DNA of 64,000 nucleotides from Paenibacillus_T sp033239625 (GTDB lineage Bacteria; Bacillota; Bacilli; Paenibacillales; Paenibacillaceae), in assembly GCF_033239625.1 (NCBI RefSeq), contig NZ_BTCK01000019.1, positions 1 through 64,000 on the forward strand, given 5' to 3'. The translations under genes were made by a program, and so were the position numbers. This document shows, one piece after another, positions 23,673-32,313 of the stretch. The notes beneath the pieces are model-generated. The model did not search any database and was not told where the DNA came from. It was given only the letters and a program-made list of their open reading frames with translations. How positions within the stretch are numbered: the stretch's first letter is position 1; each line of letters begins with the position of its first letter.

Positions 23673-26552
23673 TTATGCCAGAAAACGGAGACGGTTCAAT
23701 CGAACCGCGCCTTCCAGCTGCACGAATACGGTATGCTGACCGCTAAAGGACTCGACGCTGCCGCTAATCGTCATCCAGTTATGCCAGCCGCCTGTTGACG
23801 TAATCGGATAAACGGCCGCAACCGGTCCATCAATGGCATCCAGTCTCACCGTAATCGTTCCGCCTCTTGATTCGCCCGCCGACACTTTGGCCTCGAAGAG
23901 AGAAACGCCCGCTTCAAAGTCAACTTGGTCGTAACGAACCCAACCCGCGCCGTCAACCGGAGCGACAGCCGTTCCGCCCTCGCGGCACTCTTCGAGTCGT
24001 ACCGACTCGTACTCATTGTAATTCTCCGCCCAAGTCCAGTCGAACAAGCCGCGCGGCGGCACGATTTCGCCCTCGACCTTCATGCGTGCGCTTAACCGAA
24101 TATCAGTTGACGACCGACCGACAAGGAGCGTGTACTCCCCGCTCTCCACGCAGTACCGCTCGCGCGATACGTCCCAGAATGCCAGCTCCGACGCAGGCAG
24201 ACGGAACGTGATACGCTCGCCAGCGCCAGCCTCTACCCGAACCCGTGTAAATCCGCGAAGCTGCTTGATCGGACGTTCAACGGAGGACTGCTCTGCACGT
24301 ACGTACAGCTGCGGAACCTCGTCGCTCGCCAGACTGCCAACGTTCTCAATCGTGAACGACAGCTCCAGCACGTCCTCCGCTCCTTGCAGCACGGTGCTGC
24401 TCTGAGCGAGTTCGCGATACTCGAATGGCGAATACGTAAGACCATACCCGAACGGATAAAGCGGCTCCCCGTCAAAATATTGATACGTCCGCTTTCCTTT
24501 GCGAATGTCGTATTCGAGAATGCTCGGCAGCTGGTCCTCTGAAGCATACCAAGTCATCGGCAGTCTGCCTGCCGGTGCATAATCGCCGAACAGCGCCTCC
24601 GCAATCGCAGTACCTGCCTCCTGGCCCCCATGCGGCATATAGACGATCGCCTGCACAAGCTCTGCCAGATCGCCAAGCGCATACGGATAGCTGCCGACGA
24701 TGACGACGATCGTGTTCGGATTCGCAGCCGCAACGCGGCGGATGAGACGCTCCTGCGAAAGCGGCAGCTCAAGGCCGGGACGATCGATCTCTTCTTTGCC
24801 ATTAAGTACGGGATTGTTGCCGACGAACACGATCGCTGCCGCTGCTTGAGTCGCAGCCTGTGCCGCTTCCTCTGCGCCATCCTGCAGCACGATACGCTCA
24901 TACAGACTGCTCGAATCCAGCTCCGCTGTTTTCTCCCCGACGACCAACTCGCCATTATCAGCCGTCGCGACCGGTTGGCCGTTCCAGCTCAGCAATCGAT
25001 AGACCGACTTACCAGCATTGTCTGATGAATCATCAGAAGACTGCGGTACGAGCTGGAAGCTTTCCTTCACGAACCAGCCGAACACTTCGTCAGCGGACGC
25101 GGTTGCCTTCTTATCCGTCTCCGTCGAGACGAATTTGCCATTCGAAGATGCGAGGAACGTGTGCGCATTCCAGCCCCAATCGTTATGAGCGAAAATTTCG
25201 GCTCCATCCAGCTCAGCAGAAGCCGCAGCTACGCCAGGCTTCTCCCCTTCCGCTGCTTCCCGAACCTTCAAATACTGTCCATTCCGAAGGGAACGCCACC
25301 CGATACGATCGAGCCCATCTATTTTCGAAACCGTTTTCGATCCAAGCCGCGCTTGAATGCCTTCCAGAGGTGTGATCGCGTACGGCAAATCGCCGCAGTA
25401 CCAACCGCGAAGCAAGTGGTCAGCGAGTGGTCCAATGACCGCCGCTGATGGCAGCTTCTCCGCCGATAACGGCAGCAGGTTATTCTCGTTGCGCAGCAGA
25501 ACGATCGATTCTCTTGCCGCCTGCAGCGCAGCGTCTCCATGCTCCTTCGATGCAACGACGGACATCGGAATCGACTTGTACGGATTACCTTCCGGCGGAT
25601 CCATCATGCCGAGCATGTACCGAACGCGCAGCATATTCGTCAACGCTTCATCCAGATCGGCTTCCGTCAGCAGCTCCCGTTCAAGCGCCTCTCGCACCGC
25701 ATCGCAGACGAGCTTGGCGTCATCCGTCAGCGTATCGATGCCGGCTTTGATCGCCGCCGCTGCCGATTCCGCATGGGACTCGTACCGATTATGGAAGTCT
25801 ACCGTCTGGGACAAGTCGCCGCCGTCGCATACGGTGAAGCCGCGCAGACCCCATTCATTCTTCAATACCCCGCGAATATCTGCGTGCTCCAACGCCGGCG
25901 TGCCATTGATCTCATTGTAAGCCGTCATGATCGACAGCGCGCCGCCCTCGGTAAAGGCCGGCTCGAAAGCCTTCAAATAATATTCTCTACGGTTGCGTGG
26001 ATCGATGCTCGAGGAGCCGTCCAGCCTGCCGACTTCATTGTTGTTGCCATAGAAATGCTTCGGCGAAGCGACCAGCTTCACATACTTGTCATGGTCACCT
26101 TGCATCCCCCGAATAAGGGAAGCGGCCAGCTTGCCCGTCAGATGCGGATCTTCGCCGTACGCCTCTTCATTGCGTCCCCAGCGCGGATCGCGCTCCATAT
26201 CGATCGTCGGTGCCCAGCGCATAAGCCCATGCCGACCGTCTTCATTGTTCAGCGCGCGCGCTTCGTCGCCAATAACGCTCCCGATGCGATGCATCAACTC
26301 TGTGTTCCACGTATTCGCAAGCCCGATTGGCTGCGGGAATACGGTTGCTGCAATGCCGCCGCGGTTGACGATACCGTGTGCCGCCTCGCCGCCAACCCAT
26401 ACTTCTTCCAAACCCAATCTTGGAACAGCCGCTTGGCGCGTCGGCATTAGAGCGATTTTCTCATCCAATGTAAGTCGCGATAGAAGGTCGGATACTCGCT
26501 CGTCAATCGTTAAACTCGTATCTAGGTACGGGTAATTCATTTGCAGTGTCAT
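23673..26552 (-). CDS. GH3-family beta-glycosidase, probably cytoplasmic
   Basis: The 959-aa protein is a three-part GH3 enzyme: an N-terminal TIM-barrel (VGGEAAHGI, TFPQPIG-like and KHFYGNNNE motifs; nucleophile D243 in FTVCDGGD), an alpha/beta sandwich (about 340-640, interrupted by an insert of about 130 residues around 390-530) and a fibronectin-III-like domain (about 690-790), followed by a C-terminal beta-rich module (about 830-959) that looks like a CBM6-type domain. There is no signal peptide. The family covers beta-glucosidases, xylosidases and related exo-enzymes; the EAAHG signature is shared by several subfamilies, so I do not fix the substrate. Next to beta-1,3-glucanases, hydrolysis of imported gluco-oligosaccharides is the simplest idea. 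I start at the ATG at 26552: AAGGAG lies 7 nt before it and only 1 nt before the in-frame GTG at 26558. Confidence 0.85.
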   Translation of the reverse strand: MTLQMNYPYLDTSLTIDERVSDLLSRLTLDEKIALMPTRQAAVPRLGLEEVWVGGEAAHGIVNRGGIAATVFPQPIGLANTWNTELMHRIGSVIGDEARALNNEDGRHGLMRWAPTIDMERDPRWGRNEEAYGEDPHLTGKLAASLIRGMQGDHDKYVKLVASPKHFYGNNNEVGRLDGSSSIDPRNRREYYLKAFEPAFTEGGALSIMTAYNEINGTPALEHADIRGVLKNEWGLRGFTVCDGGDLSQTVDFHNRYESHAESAAAAIKAGIDTLTDDAKLVCDAVREALERELLTEADLDEALTNMLRVRYMLGMMDPPEGNPYKSIPMSVVASKEHGDAALQAARESIVLLRNENNLLPLSAEKLPSAAVIGPLADHLLRGWYCGDLPYAITPLEGIQARLGSKTVSKIDGLDRIGWRSLRNGQYLKVREAAEGEKPGVAAASAELDGAEIFAHNDWGWNAHTFLASSNGKFVSTETDKKATASADEVFGWFVKESFQLVPQSSDDSSDNAGKSVYRLLSWNGQPVATADNGELVVGEKTAELDSSSLYERIVLQDGAEEAAQAATQAAAAIVFVGNNPVLNGKEEIDRPGLELPLSQERLIRRVAAANPNTIVVIVGSYPYALGDLAELVQAIVYMPHGGQEAGTAIAEALFGDYAPAGRLPMTWYASEDQLPSILEYDIRKGKRTYQYFDGEPLYPFGYGLTYSPFEYRELAQSSTVLQGAEDVLELSFTIENVGSLASDEVPQLYVRAEQSSVERPIKQLRGFTRVRVEAGAGERITFRLPASELAFWDVSRERYCVESGEYTLLVGRSSTDIRLSARMKVEGEIVPPRGLFDWTWAENYNEYESVRLEECREGGTAVAPVDGAGWVRYDQVDFEAGVSLFEAKVSAGESRGGTITVRLDAIDGPVAAVYPITSTGGWHNWMTISGSVESFSGQHTVFVQLEGAVRLNRLRFLA

Positions 26553-26580
26553 GGCCACACTCCTTGTATCGTTATCGTAT

Positions 26581-26594
26581 TGGTAGCGCTGCCA
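26581..26594. promoter_or_regulatory. LacI-family-type operator upstream of GH3
   Basis: TGGTAGCGCTGCCA is a 14-bp palindrome with a single mismatch pair and a central AGCGCT, the half-site style bound by LacI-family sugar repressors. It lies about 29-42 nt upstream of the GH3 start codon. No LacI-type gene is in the window, so the regulator would be encoded elsewhere. Confidence 0.5.
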
Positions 26595-26670
26595 TAACTA
26601 TTCGACTTACAGGACCGAAAACCCTTTCGATCCTCTCGATTTGGTGAAAAATCACTCAACTGGCCTGCAT

Positions 26671-27639
26671 TTATCGTGCTGGCGTGACAACGAGATACAA
26701 GTAGCGGACGAAGCTGCTCTTGCGTACTTGGCAGTCGTCGATCACCTGCCAGCCGGTCCGCGACAGCTTCTCTTCCAGCGGCGAGGTCGCTACGATAATC
26801 GCTCTTGGCGCAAGCCTGCGGAGAGCTGCGAGCATCGCAAGCTCCTCCTCTTCGGGCAGCTTGGAGCATAGATTGTAGGGCAAATCCAGCACTGCCGCAT
26901 CGTACCCGCCTTCTAGCGTCAGCATATCCGCCTTCACAGCAAGCGTCGTTGGATAGCCGAAATGAGCCAGATTGATTCTAGCTCCTCGGAGCGCCAGCGG
27001 GTTCCGGTCACAGCCTTGCATATCGATGCCCATCGACTGCGCTTCAATGACGACAGTGCCGATGCCGCAGCACGGGTCTACCGCACGAATACCTGTTGGA
27101 TCAGGGACGGCAAGGTTAGCGACGGCTCTCGCCACGCGGGTGCTTAGTGCCGTCGAATACTTCTGCGGCTTCTCATTGTGACGCAGCCATACGGCGTCTC
27201 CCTCTACGGCCTCGCCCATCACCCAGCGGCAGTCTGCATACGCAACGCCGAACAATCGATCCGGACGCCGCATGCTAGCCGTTCCCCGAATGACGGCACC
27301 AAGCTGGCGTTCAATCGCCCGCTTCTCCTCGAAGTCATATGAGGCCCTCGAATCTCCTGTATCCGCGAACAACACCTTGAACGTGCCGCTGCCTGCATCC
27401 AGCTTATCTGCCTACGCCGCCAGACCGTCCAGCGTCTCGCTGGCCGCTTCCACCTGAATTCGCAATTTGACGAAAGGGCTCCGCGAAGGCGGTACGTTAA
27501 GCTTGCTCACCGCATAACGGAAGCCCTCTTCCTTCGCCCATTCCGCCTTCGGAATGCCAAGCAGCGCCCTAAGCTCCATTCCGCACAGCTCGGCTTCGTC
27601 CTCGTGATGGGCATAGACGTACACATACTCGTTCATCAT
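26671..27639 (-). pseudogene. TRM11-like RNA/DNA methyltransferase gene interrupted by an amber codon
   Basis: A 322-codon frame encodes a THUMP-less TRM11/UPF0020-type SAM-dependent methyltransferase. The N-terminal part (YVYVYAHHEDEAELCGMEL) and the C-terminal Rossmann part (AVDPCCGIGTVVIEA as motif I, DLPYN as the catalytic N/D-P-P-Y-like motif IV) are in the same frame but are split by TAG at codon 76 (27414-27412). The second part has no ATG with a ribosome binding site near its beginning, which argues that both belonged to one gene. A single C-to-T change (CAG to TAG) would explain it; a sequencing error is equally possible. The start ATG follows the upstream small gene's stop directly (TAGATGATG). 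If the stop is real, the enzyme loses its C-terminal catalytic domain unless the amber codon is read through. Confidence 0.75.
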
Positions 27640-27873
27640 CTATTCGTATAGCGCGTCGCGCAGCCGAGTCGACATCGTCGACATCGCCTCCGGCTTGCGC
27701 GCTGCTGCTCCTCTTTTTCCCTTCAACCGGTGCAGCTCTTGCTTCGCGCTGGCAAGCTCCGATTTGCACTTCGACAGCTCCTGTTTAAGCAGGTCTATCT
27801 CGCGCTGAAGCCGCTCGTTATCGGATGCAAGCTGTGCAGCTTGCTCATTATTGTCGTTCCCATACATCGTCAT
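27640..27873 (-). CDS. Small coiled-coil protein upstream of the methyltransferase
   Basis: The 77-aa product is polar with a clear heptad pattern through the middle (SDNERLQREIDLLKQELSK then SELASAKQELHRLK) and a basic, Ala/Ser-rich tail. It is a likely short coiled coil with no recognised family. Its stop codon is immediately followed by the methyltransferase ATG, so the two are coupled. The start is uncertain: the ATG at 27873 has GAGAGGAG about 13 nt upstream, while an in-frame ATG at 27918 lies only a few nt after a TACAAT element and has no ribosome binding site. Confidence 0.55.
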   Translation of the reverse strand: MTMYGNDNNEQAAQLASDNERLQREIDLLKQELSKCKSELASAKQELHRLKGKRGAAARKPEAMSTMSTRLRDALYE

Positions 27874-27968
27874 GGCGCTGTACGATCTCCTCTCGCACTC
27901 TTGTATCGAATGAATCATCGTACAATTGTACCATAACGCAGACCGGTTCTACTAAGTTGCAGAAATAA

Positions 27969-28004
27969 CAATCCCGCTGCCAGCAAGTACTGTCAGCGGG
28001 ATTG
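27969..28004 (-). terminator. Terminator at the left edge of the biosynthetic cluster
   Basis: A stem CAATCCCGCTG / CAGCGGGATTG with a 14-nt loop is followed on the minus strand by TTATTTCT. It begins 5 nt after the stop codon of the 352-aa gene and ends that transcript. Confidence 0.8.
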
Positions 28005-28008
28005 CAGC

Positions 28009-29067
28009 TTATCGGATCGACTTTTTCCCTACTGGCTGTCTCATTGCCGCAAGCAGCTGCTCCAAGGCAGCAGCTTCCGATGTCTGCAGCTGGTCCAGCT
28101 TCTCGTCTATGGAGGCAATCAGCCTCTCATTCTGGTCGGAGATGAAATACCTAAGCATTGCATTGCGAATGAGAAGCGCTTGCTTCTCGACAGCGTTCAG
28201 CTGAGCTTGCAGCTCGGGACGCTCCTCTATTTGCTTGTTCGTCACCAAATAATCGACTAGCCCCGACAAGCATTTCTTATGCTCCCATAGGATGTGATAC
28301 GGCAGTAGGGATGACCTCACCTTGCCATCATTCGCACGCATCAGTCCGATATGCCTGCGCAGCTCGTCGTATACGCGAATGCCATACACCGCGTTCTCTC
28401 TTGGCCTGCTGAATATCGGGAAGCGTTCATACGTGTTTCTTCCCAACAGATAGTCCTCCAGCAGATGATAGGCTAAGTCGAGATTAAAAGGATAGGAGGC
28501 GTCCTTCACCTGCTCGATAATAATCATTTTGGATCGATTGTTCGCTTCGATCTCATAAGCGGACTTCGCTGCCGTTAAGAGCTGCGCTGCGCTCATTTCA
28601 ATAGCCTCATACTGATTATTACGGCTTGAATAATCCATGACGATAAATTGTTCGCCAGCTGGATCATAACCTATGACCAGCACTTGACTGCGCCGATGAG
28701 TCTGCTCGAAGTAACCGGAATGAGTCAGATAGAAGCAATCGCATTCGATAAATACGTATTGTCCGCGATCTATGCAGCGCCTAATCAATTCGTCCATCGC
28801 GACGATAGTGCTCATGAACGGCACTTCTACTTCCTGATAATAGAGAAAAGGGTTATTCGTATGCCGAAACATATAATATTCGCCCATATAGAAGCTTAAC
28901 CAATGAATATCCTGCTCCATCGCCTTCTCGGTATGCAGCTGCAGAAAATGGTTGTATATCCATGGCACCGAAGCCGGATCGTTCTCCATAATCGCCAGAA
29001 AATGCGCATACCGCTTATACCCCGCCACGCTTGGCGTCTGAATCGGCAATACCTTCCTCATCTGCAT
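28009..29067 (-). CDS. BtrH-like / C39-peptidase-like protein coupled to a free ACP
   Basis: The 352-aa protein is not confidently assigned. The order of blocks, an aromatic N-terminal domain (to about residue 100), a strand pair YVFIECDCFYLTHS and then SQVLVIGYD-GEQFIVMDYS (about 100-150), followed by a helical C-terminal domain (about 190-352), resembles the BtrH N-terminal family, whose founding member moves an amino-acyl group from an ACP onto ribostamycin in butirosin synthesis. C112 or C114 in ECDC is a candidate nucleophile; the usual His before the IGYD strand appears to be Gln here. The gene start overlaps the ACP stop (TAATG), so it is translated with a carrier protein, which fits an acyl-transfer role. 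The 368-aa protein on the opposite strand has the same overall pattern. The role is inferred, not shown. Confidence 0.5.
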   Translation of the reverse strand: MQMRKVLPIQTPSVAGYKRYAHFLAIMENDPASVPWIYNHFLQLHTEKAMEQDIHWLSFYMGEYYMFRHTNNPFLYYQEVEVPFMSTIVAMDELIRRCIDRGQYVFIECDCFYLTHSGYFEQTHRRSQVLVIGYDPAGEQFIVMDYSSRNNQYEAIEMSAAQLLTAAKSAYEIEANNRSKMIIIEQVKDASYPFNLDLAYHLLEDYLLGRNTYERFPIFSRPRENAVYGIRVYDELRRHIGLMRANDGKVRSSLLPYHILWEHKKCLSGLVDYLVTNKQIEERPELQAQLNAVEKQALLIRNAMLRYFISDQNERLIASIDEKLDQLQTSEAAALEQLLAAMRQPVGKKSIR

Positions 29068-29330
29068 TACTTCCTGCTTGCAGCCGTCAACTGCTGCTCC
29101 ATGTAATCGACGATTCCATGCAAATCGGGAACGGCATCCATCACCAGCATGTTGTCATCGAATACAACATCAAATTGTTTCTCGAGTTCAACGAGCAGCG
29201 CAATATATTCTAACGAAGTAACGGCATGCTCCTCATAGATCATCTTGCTGACCGATTGAAAGTCGAGATCGGATTTCTTGAAAGCATTAACGATCGCGGT
29301 AATGCCGCTCATGATTTGTTCTTTTTGCAA
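29067..29330 (-). CDS. Free-standing acyl/peptidyl carrier protein
   Basis: The 87-aa protein has a four-helix carrier pattern with the 4'-phosphopantetheine attachment motif VTSLEYIALLVELE, S39 being the modified serine, and acidic helix 2-3 residues (FDVVFDD) for partner binding. The usual DSL is TSL here. The start is TTG at 29330, with AAAGGAG 9 nt upstream; an in-frame ATG at 29312 has only a weak site. The stop overlaps the next start (TAATG). A dedicated carrier next to a BtrH-like protein suggests one acyl or amino-acyl group is carried to that enzyme; which ligase loads it is not visible in the window. Confidence 0.75.
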   Translation of the reverse strand: MQKEQIMSGITAIVNAFKKSDLDFQSVSKMIYEEHAVTSLEYIALLVELEKQFDVVFDDNMLVMDAVPDLHGIVDYMEQQLTAASRK

Positions 29331-29475
29331 AGCTTCTCTCTCCTTTTCGATAAAATGGTATGCCTTTTGATGCGAAATTTTCGATCAGATCGCCCTATAA
29401 ATAGATGGAAAAATATTATATTAATATTATAATATAGTAGATTTATCCTATCCCATCCGATCAAGGAGGTTGATT
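29331..29475. promoter_or_regulatory. AT-rich divergent promoter region
   Basis: This region separates the minus-strand ACP gene from the plus-strand 368-aa gene. It contains a perfect inverted repeat AATATTA-TAT-TAATATT at 29412-29428 and a TATAAT at 29428-29433 that can serve the plus-strand gene, though no good -35 accompanies it. AAGGAGG at 29463-29469 is the ribosome binding site of the plus gene. Confidence 0.5.
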
Positions 29476-30582
29476 ATGTCGCTGCAAATGTTGGACAACC
29501 GGTTTCTGACCTATTTCCACCATACCGACGGCTCCGCCAATCTAATGGCGTCCTGGCTCGAGTGTCAGCAGTTGTCCCATTACTTCACGTTGTGTAAGCA
29601 ATACCCCCATTCCCAACCGTTCGAATACTTCGTAGAGCATCTCTGGTTTTCCGTCAGCTTCGCGCCTGCCTCCCTCATGGATATCGAGCTGTACAACCGT
29701 AAACCGCATGGCGCTTTTCGCGCCGAATCCTACACTTCCATCGGCATGCAAGGCATGCAAGGCATCGGCAAGCTGCTGGACGAAGGATATATCGTTCCAT
29801 TTCAGACGTACGAGAAACGAGTTCCGTTCTTTCATGCATTCCGTTCCTTCACGGAGCCTTACACGGGACATCACAGCGGGACTCCGCATACATTCATCGC
29901 CATCGGACATACGCAGAATGAGCTTTACTATGCGGAAGCCCCTTGGAGTCTGCGGGAAATCGGCCACGTCGGCATACCGGAGAATAAGTCCGTTGGCGTC
30001 ATATCCAAATCAGATCTGCTCCACGCCTTCGACTGCTTCGTCAAATACGACAAAATCGAACTCGATCGCGAGGCGCACCAAGGTATGGACTGCGATGCTT
30101 ATCTGGAGGACTATTTGCGAGAAACGTCCAATCTCGAGAAGAAGCTGTCGAAGGCGTCGGCCGCCGCATCAGGCGATAACTCCCTTGGGTTCCATGCAGA
30201 AGGCCTTGAACGCTTGTACCGCATGCTCGAGGAGGACATGATCCAATTAAGCGAGCCATCCGGCGGAAACTCAGCCGTATCGAACGGAGATTTGCTTCAC
30301 TGGAAATTCAATCAAGTCCGGAATAGAAGAGCCATTCTAGAGCAGCTTCTCCTCAAACGGCATTCTTCGTTTCCGAAGGATAAAGTAGAAAGAACCGTTT
30401 ATCACCTACAACAAAATATAACGCTCTGGGATACTTTTCTAAGGTCGATCAAGAAGATGGTCATAAGCGGCAGCTATACGTTCCGAACGCCGGTGCGAGA
30501 CTACTTGCTCCCGCTCGTTGAAAGCGAAAGCTTCCTGGCGGATTCCATCCGCAATCTGCACAAGCCAGGCCGCCGCAAATAA
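29476..30582 (+). CDS. Second BtrH-like / C39-like protein
   Basis: The 368-aa protein has the same block order as the 352-aa protein on the other strand: an aromatic N-terminal domain, a core with GYIVPFQTYEKRVPFFHAF and GTPHTFIAIGHTQNELYYAEAPW (about 105-165), and a helical C-terminal region (about 200-368) with charged heptad-like stretches. The core His (H144 region, PHTFIAIGH) matches the catalytic His position of papain-like/BtrH folds, unlike its paralogue. I infer an acyltransferase or amide-forming role on a carrier-bound intermediate; a structural or regulatory role is possible. The start is the ATG at 29476, with AAGGAGG 6 nt upstream. Its TAA is immediately followed by the stop codon of the converging permease gene, with no spacer. 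Confidence 0.5.
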   Translation: MSLQMLDNRFLTYFHHTDGSANLMASWLECQQLSHYFTLCKQYPHSQPFEYFVEHLWFSVSFAPASLMDIELYNRKPHGAFRAESYTSIGMQGMQGIGKLLDEGYIVPFQTYEKRVPFFHAFRSFTEPYTGHHSGTPHTFIAIGHTQNELYYAEAPWSLREIGHVGIPENKSVGVISKSDLLHAFDCFVKYDKIELDREAHQGMDCDAYLEDYLRETSNLEKKLSKASAAASGDNSLGFHAEGLERLYRMLEEDMIQLSEPSGGNSAVSNGDLLHWKFNQVRNRRAILEQLLLKRHSSFPKDKVERTVYHLQQNITLWDTFLRSIKKMVISGSYTFRTPVRDYLLPLVESESFLADSIRNLHKPGRRK

Positions 30583-31380
30583 CTAGTCGCGCCGCCAATC
30601 CAACCTGCGAATGCCAAGTAATCCAGCTGCTAATAACCAGAAAGCAACAGCCCCTGACATGATCCAGAACATGGTATCCAAATTCCCTACTAACGCTTTT
30701 CTGACCGCTAGGACAGCTTGTCCTGGCGGCAGCACATATGAGGTCGCCTTTAATGCCCACGGCAGCTTCTCCAGCGGCACCATGACCGGACATAGGAACG
30801 TGACGATCGCATAGCTTAAATAGAAATACAGGCTGAGCTGGGGCATCGACTTGACGATGCTCCCGATGCCGACCCCAATCACCGATAAACTGAGAGAGGC
30901 AACGAGAATAACCGGTATCGCAATCAAAATATTGTTAATGCCAAGATCCATATAGATGACTCCAAGAATCAAATTAGAGATGACTCCAGGCAGGGAGGAC
31001 AACAGTCCAAGCACGAAAATAACAGACACGAACACGCTCTTGCGTATCGGCAGCGTTCCATAATAATCCATCTCGCCCGCATGCTTCATCCAAGCGATTC
31101 GCTGCATGGAGAAATTCATGCTGCCGTAACAGACGGACATCACGATATTGCCGGCAACCAGCCATTCGCTGCCCGTTCCGATCGTCACATAGGTTTGCAG
31201 CACCCAGAATAAACCAAGCGGAATAACAAACCCGAATAATACGATGAAAGGAGCGTTGCCGCGATAATCCGAGTATTGGAGCCGAAGCAGCAGCATAAAC
31301 TCCTTCATGATCGGCATCTGAGCGCCGCTAACCTGCTGCCTTGCGCCGAGCGAAATTTCTTTAGTTAGCGCTTCCGACAA
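30583..31380 (-). CDS. ABC-2-type transporter permease
   Basis: The protein (about 265 aa) has six hydrophobic segments in the ABC-2 arrangement, with the conserved late motif YVLPPGQAVLAVR before the final membrane pair. It is the membrane half of an exporter with the adjacent ATPase and probably removes the lipopeptide or protects the producer. The N-terminal part overlaps the ATPase frame by 20 nt. I favour the TTG at 31380, which has GGAGG 8 nt upstream; a GTG at 31389 overlaps that same GGAGG and is less likely. The single 6-TM permease implies a homodimer with the ATPase. Confidence 0.8.
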   Translation of the reverse strand: MSEALTKEISLGARQQVSGAQMPIMKEFMLLLRLQYSDYRGNAPFIVLFGFVIPLGLFWVLQTYVTIGTGSEWLVAGNIVMSVCYGSMNFSMQRIAWMKHAGEMDYYGTLPIRKSVFVSVIFVLGLLSSLPGVISNLILGVIYMDLGINNILIAIPVILVASLSLSVIGVGIGSIVKSMPQLSLYFYLSYAIVTFLCPVMVPLEKLPWALKATSYVLPPGQAVLAVRKALVGNLDTMFWIMSGAVAFWLLAAGLLGIRRLDWRRD

Positions 31381-32299
31381 GCCGTTCACCTCCGCTGATT
31401 TGAATATACACGTCCTCTAATGTAGGCGTTAGAATTCGAAAATCCTCGATCACGTGAAACTGATTCATCACATAGGCGATCTGTTTCTCCGCATCCTCTC
31501 GCTCTACGATGAGCACATGTCTGTTTTTTCCTACATCCGTCATCTCGACCCCCTGCGGAAAGGCAAACGCCGCAGCTCCCTCGCGAAGCGTTAATTCCAT
31601 TCGCACTTTATTCTCGACCTTGCCTTTGAGGGCGCTTGGCGTGCCCTCCGCCAATATTCTCCCATTCTTAATAATGGCGACGCGGTCCAGCGCTTGTTCG
31701 GCCTCCACCACATTATGGGTGACAAGCAGAATAGTCGAACCGTTACGGGCTGTATCTCGGATACACTGCCATATCGTCCGCCTAATCTCTGGATCCAAAT
31801 CGTTGGTTGGTTCATCCAGAATAAGAACGGGACGTTCAGCGATTAACGTGGCCGCGATATTAACCAAACGCCGAAGCCCGCCGGAGAGCTGTACGATTCT
31901 TTTGTTCGCATGCTTGGTTAAGCCGAACCTCTCCAGCAGCTCTTTCATTGCAGCTCTCGCTGCATCATGACTTAGACCTCTCAGCCTGCCCGTAATTTCG
32001 ATCACTTCTGCAGGATTGGACTGCACCGGCAGGGAGGAGCCCTGAGGCTGCACGGCGATCAAATTCGCAGCAACCTCAGGATGGGCAACCAGATCCTGAT
32101 TGAACAAGGTAATGACGCCGGAAGTAGGCCGCGACAGCCCGGCCAGCTGTCTAATGAATGTGCTCTTGCCAGCCCCGTTCGGGCCAAGTAAGCCGTAGAC
32201 CTCGCCTTGCATGATTTGAAGCGTGATATCTTCATTCGCGTAGGGAGATTTGGCGTCGTATCTTTTGTACAGCTGCTGAACGTCATAAACAGTCGTCAT
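31361..32299 (-). CDS. ABC transporter ATP-binding protein
   Basis: The 312-aa protein has all nucleotide-binding motifs: Walker A GPNGAGKST, Q-loop (AVQPQGSS), signature VQLSGGLRR, Walker B VLILDEPTNDLD and the H-loop LLVTHN. The last 80 residues form a regulatory tail typical of ABC-2 drug/lantibiotic exporters. It partners with the downstream permease (overlapping genes) to export a cluster product. The start is the ATG at 32299, 14 nt after the Gly-NRPS stop, with AGGAGG upstream; an open frame continues 75 codons further upstream but only antisense-free overlap with the NRPS end, with no family similarity, so I exclude it. Confidence 0.88.
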   Translation of the reverse strand: MTTVYDVQQLYKRYDAKSPYANEDITLQIMQGEVYGLLGPNGAGKSTFIRQLAGLSRPTSGVITLFNQDLVAHPEVAANLIAVQPQGSSLPVQSNPAEVIEITGRLRGLSHDAARAAMKELLERFGLTKHANKRIVQLSGGLRRLVNIAATLIAERPVLILDEPTNDLDPEIRRTIWQCIRDTARNGSTILLVTHNVVEAEQALDRVAIIKNGRILAEGTPSALKGKVENKVRMELTLREGAAAFAFPQGVEMTDVGKNRHVLIVEREDAEKQIAYVMNQFHVIEDFRILTPTLEDVYIQISGGERLVGSAN

Positions 32300-32313
32300 C
32301 CTAGGCTTTCCTC

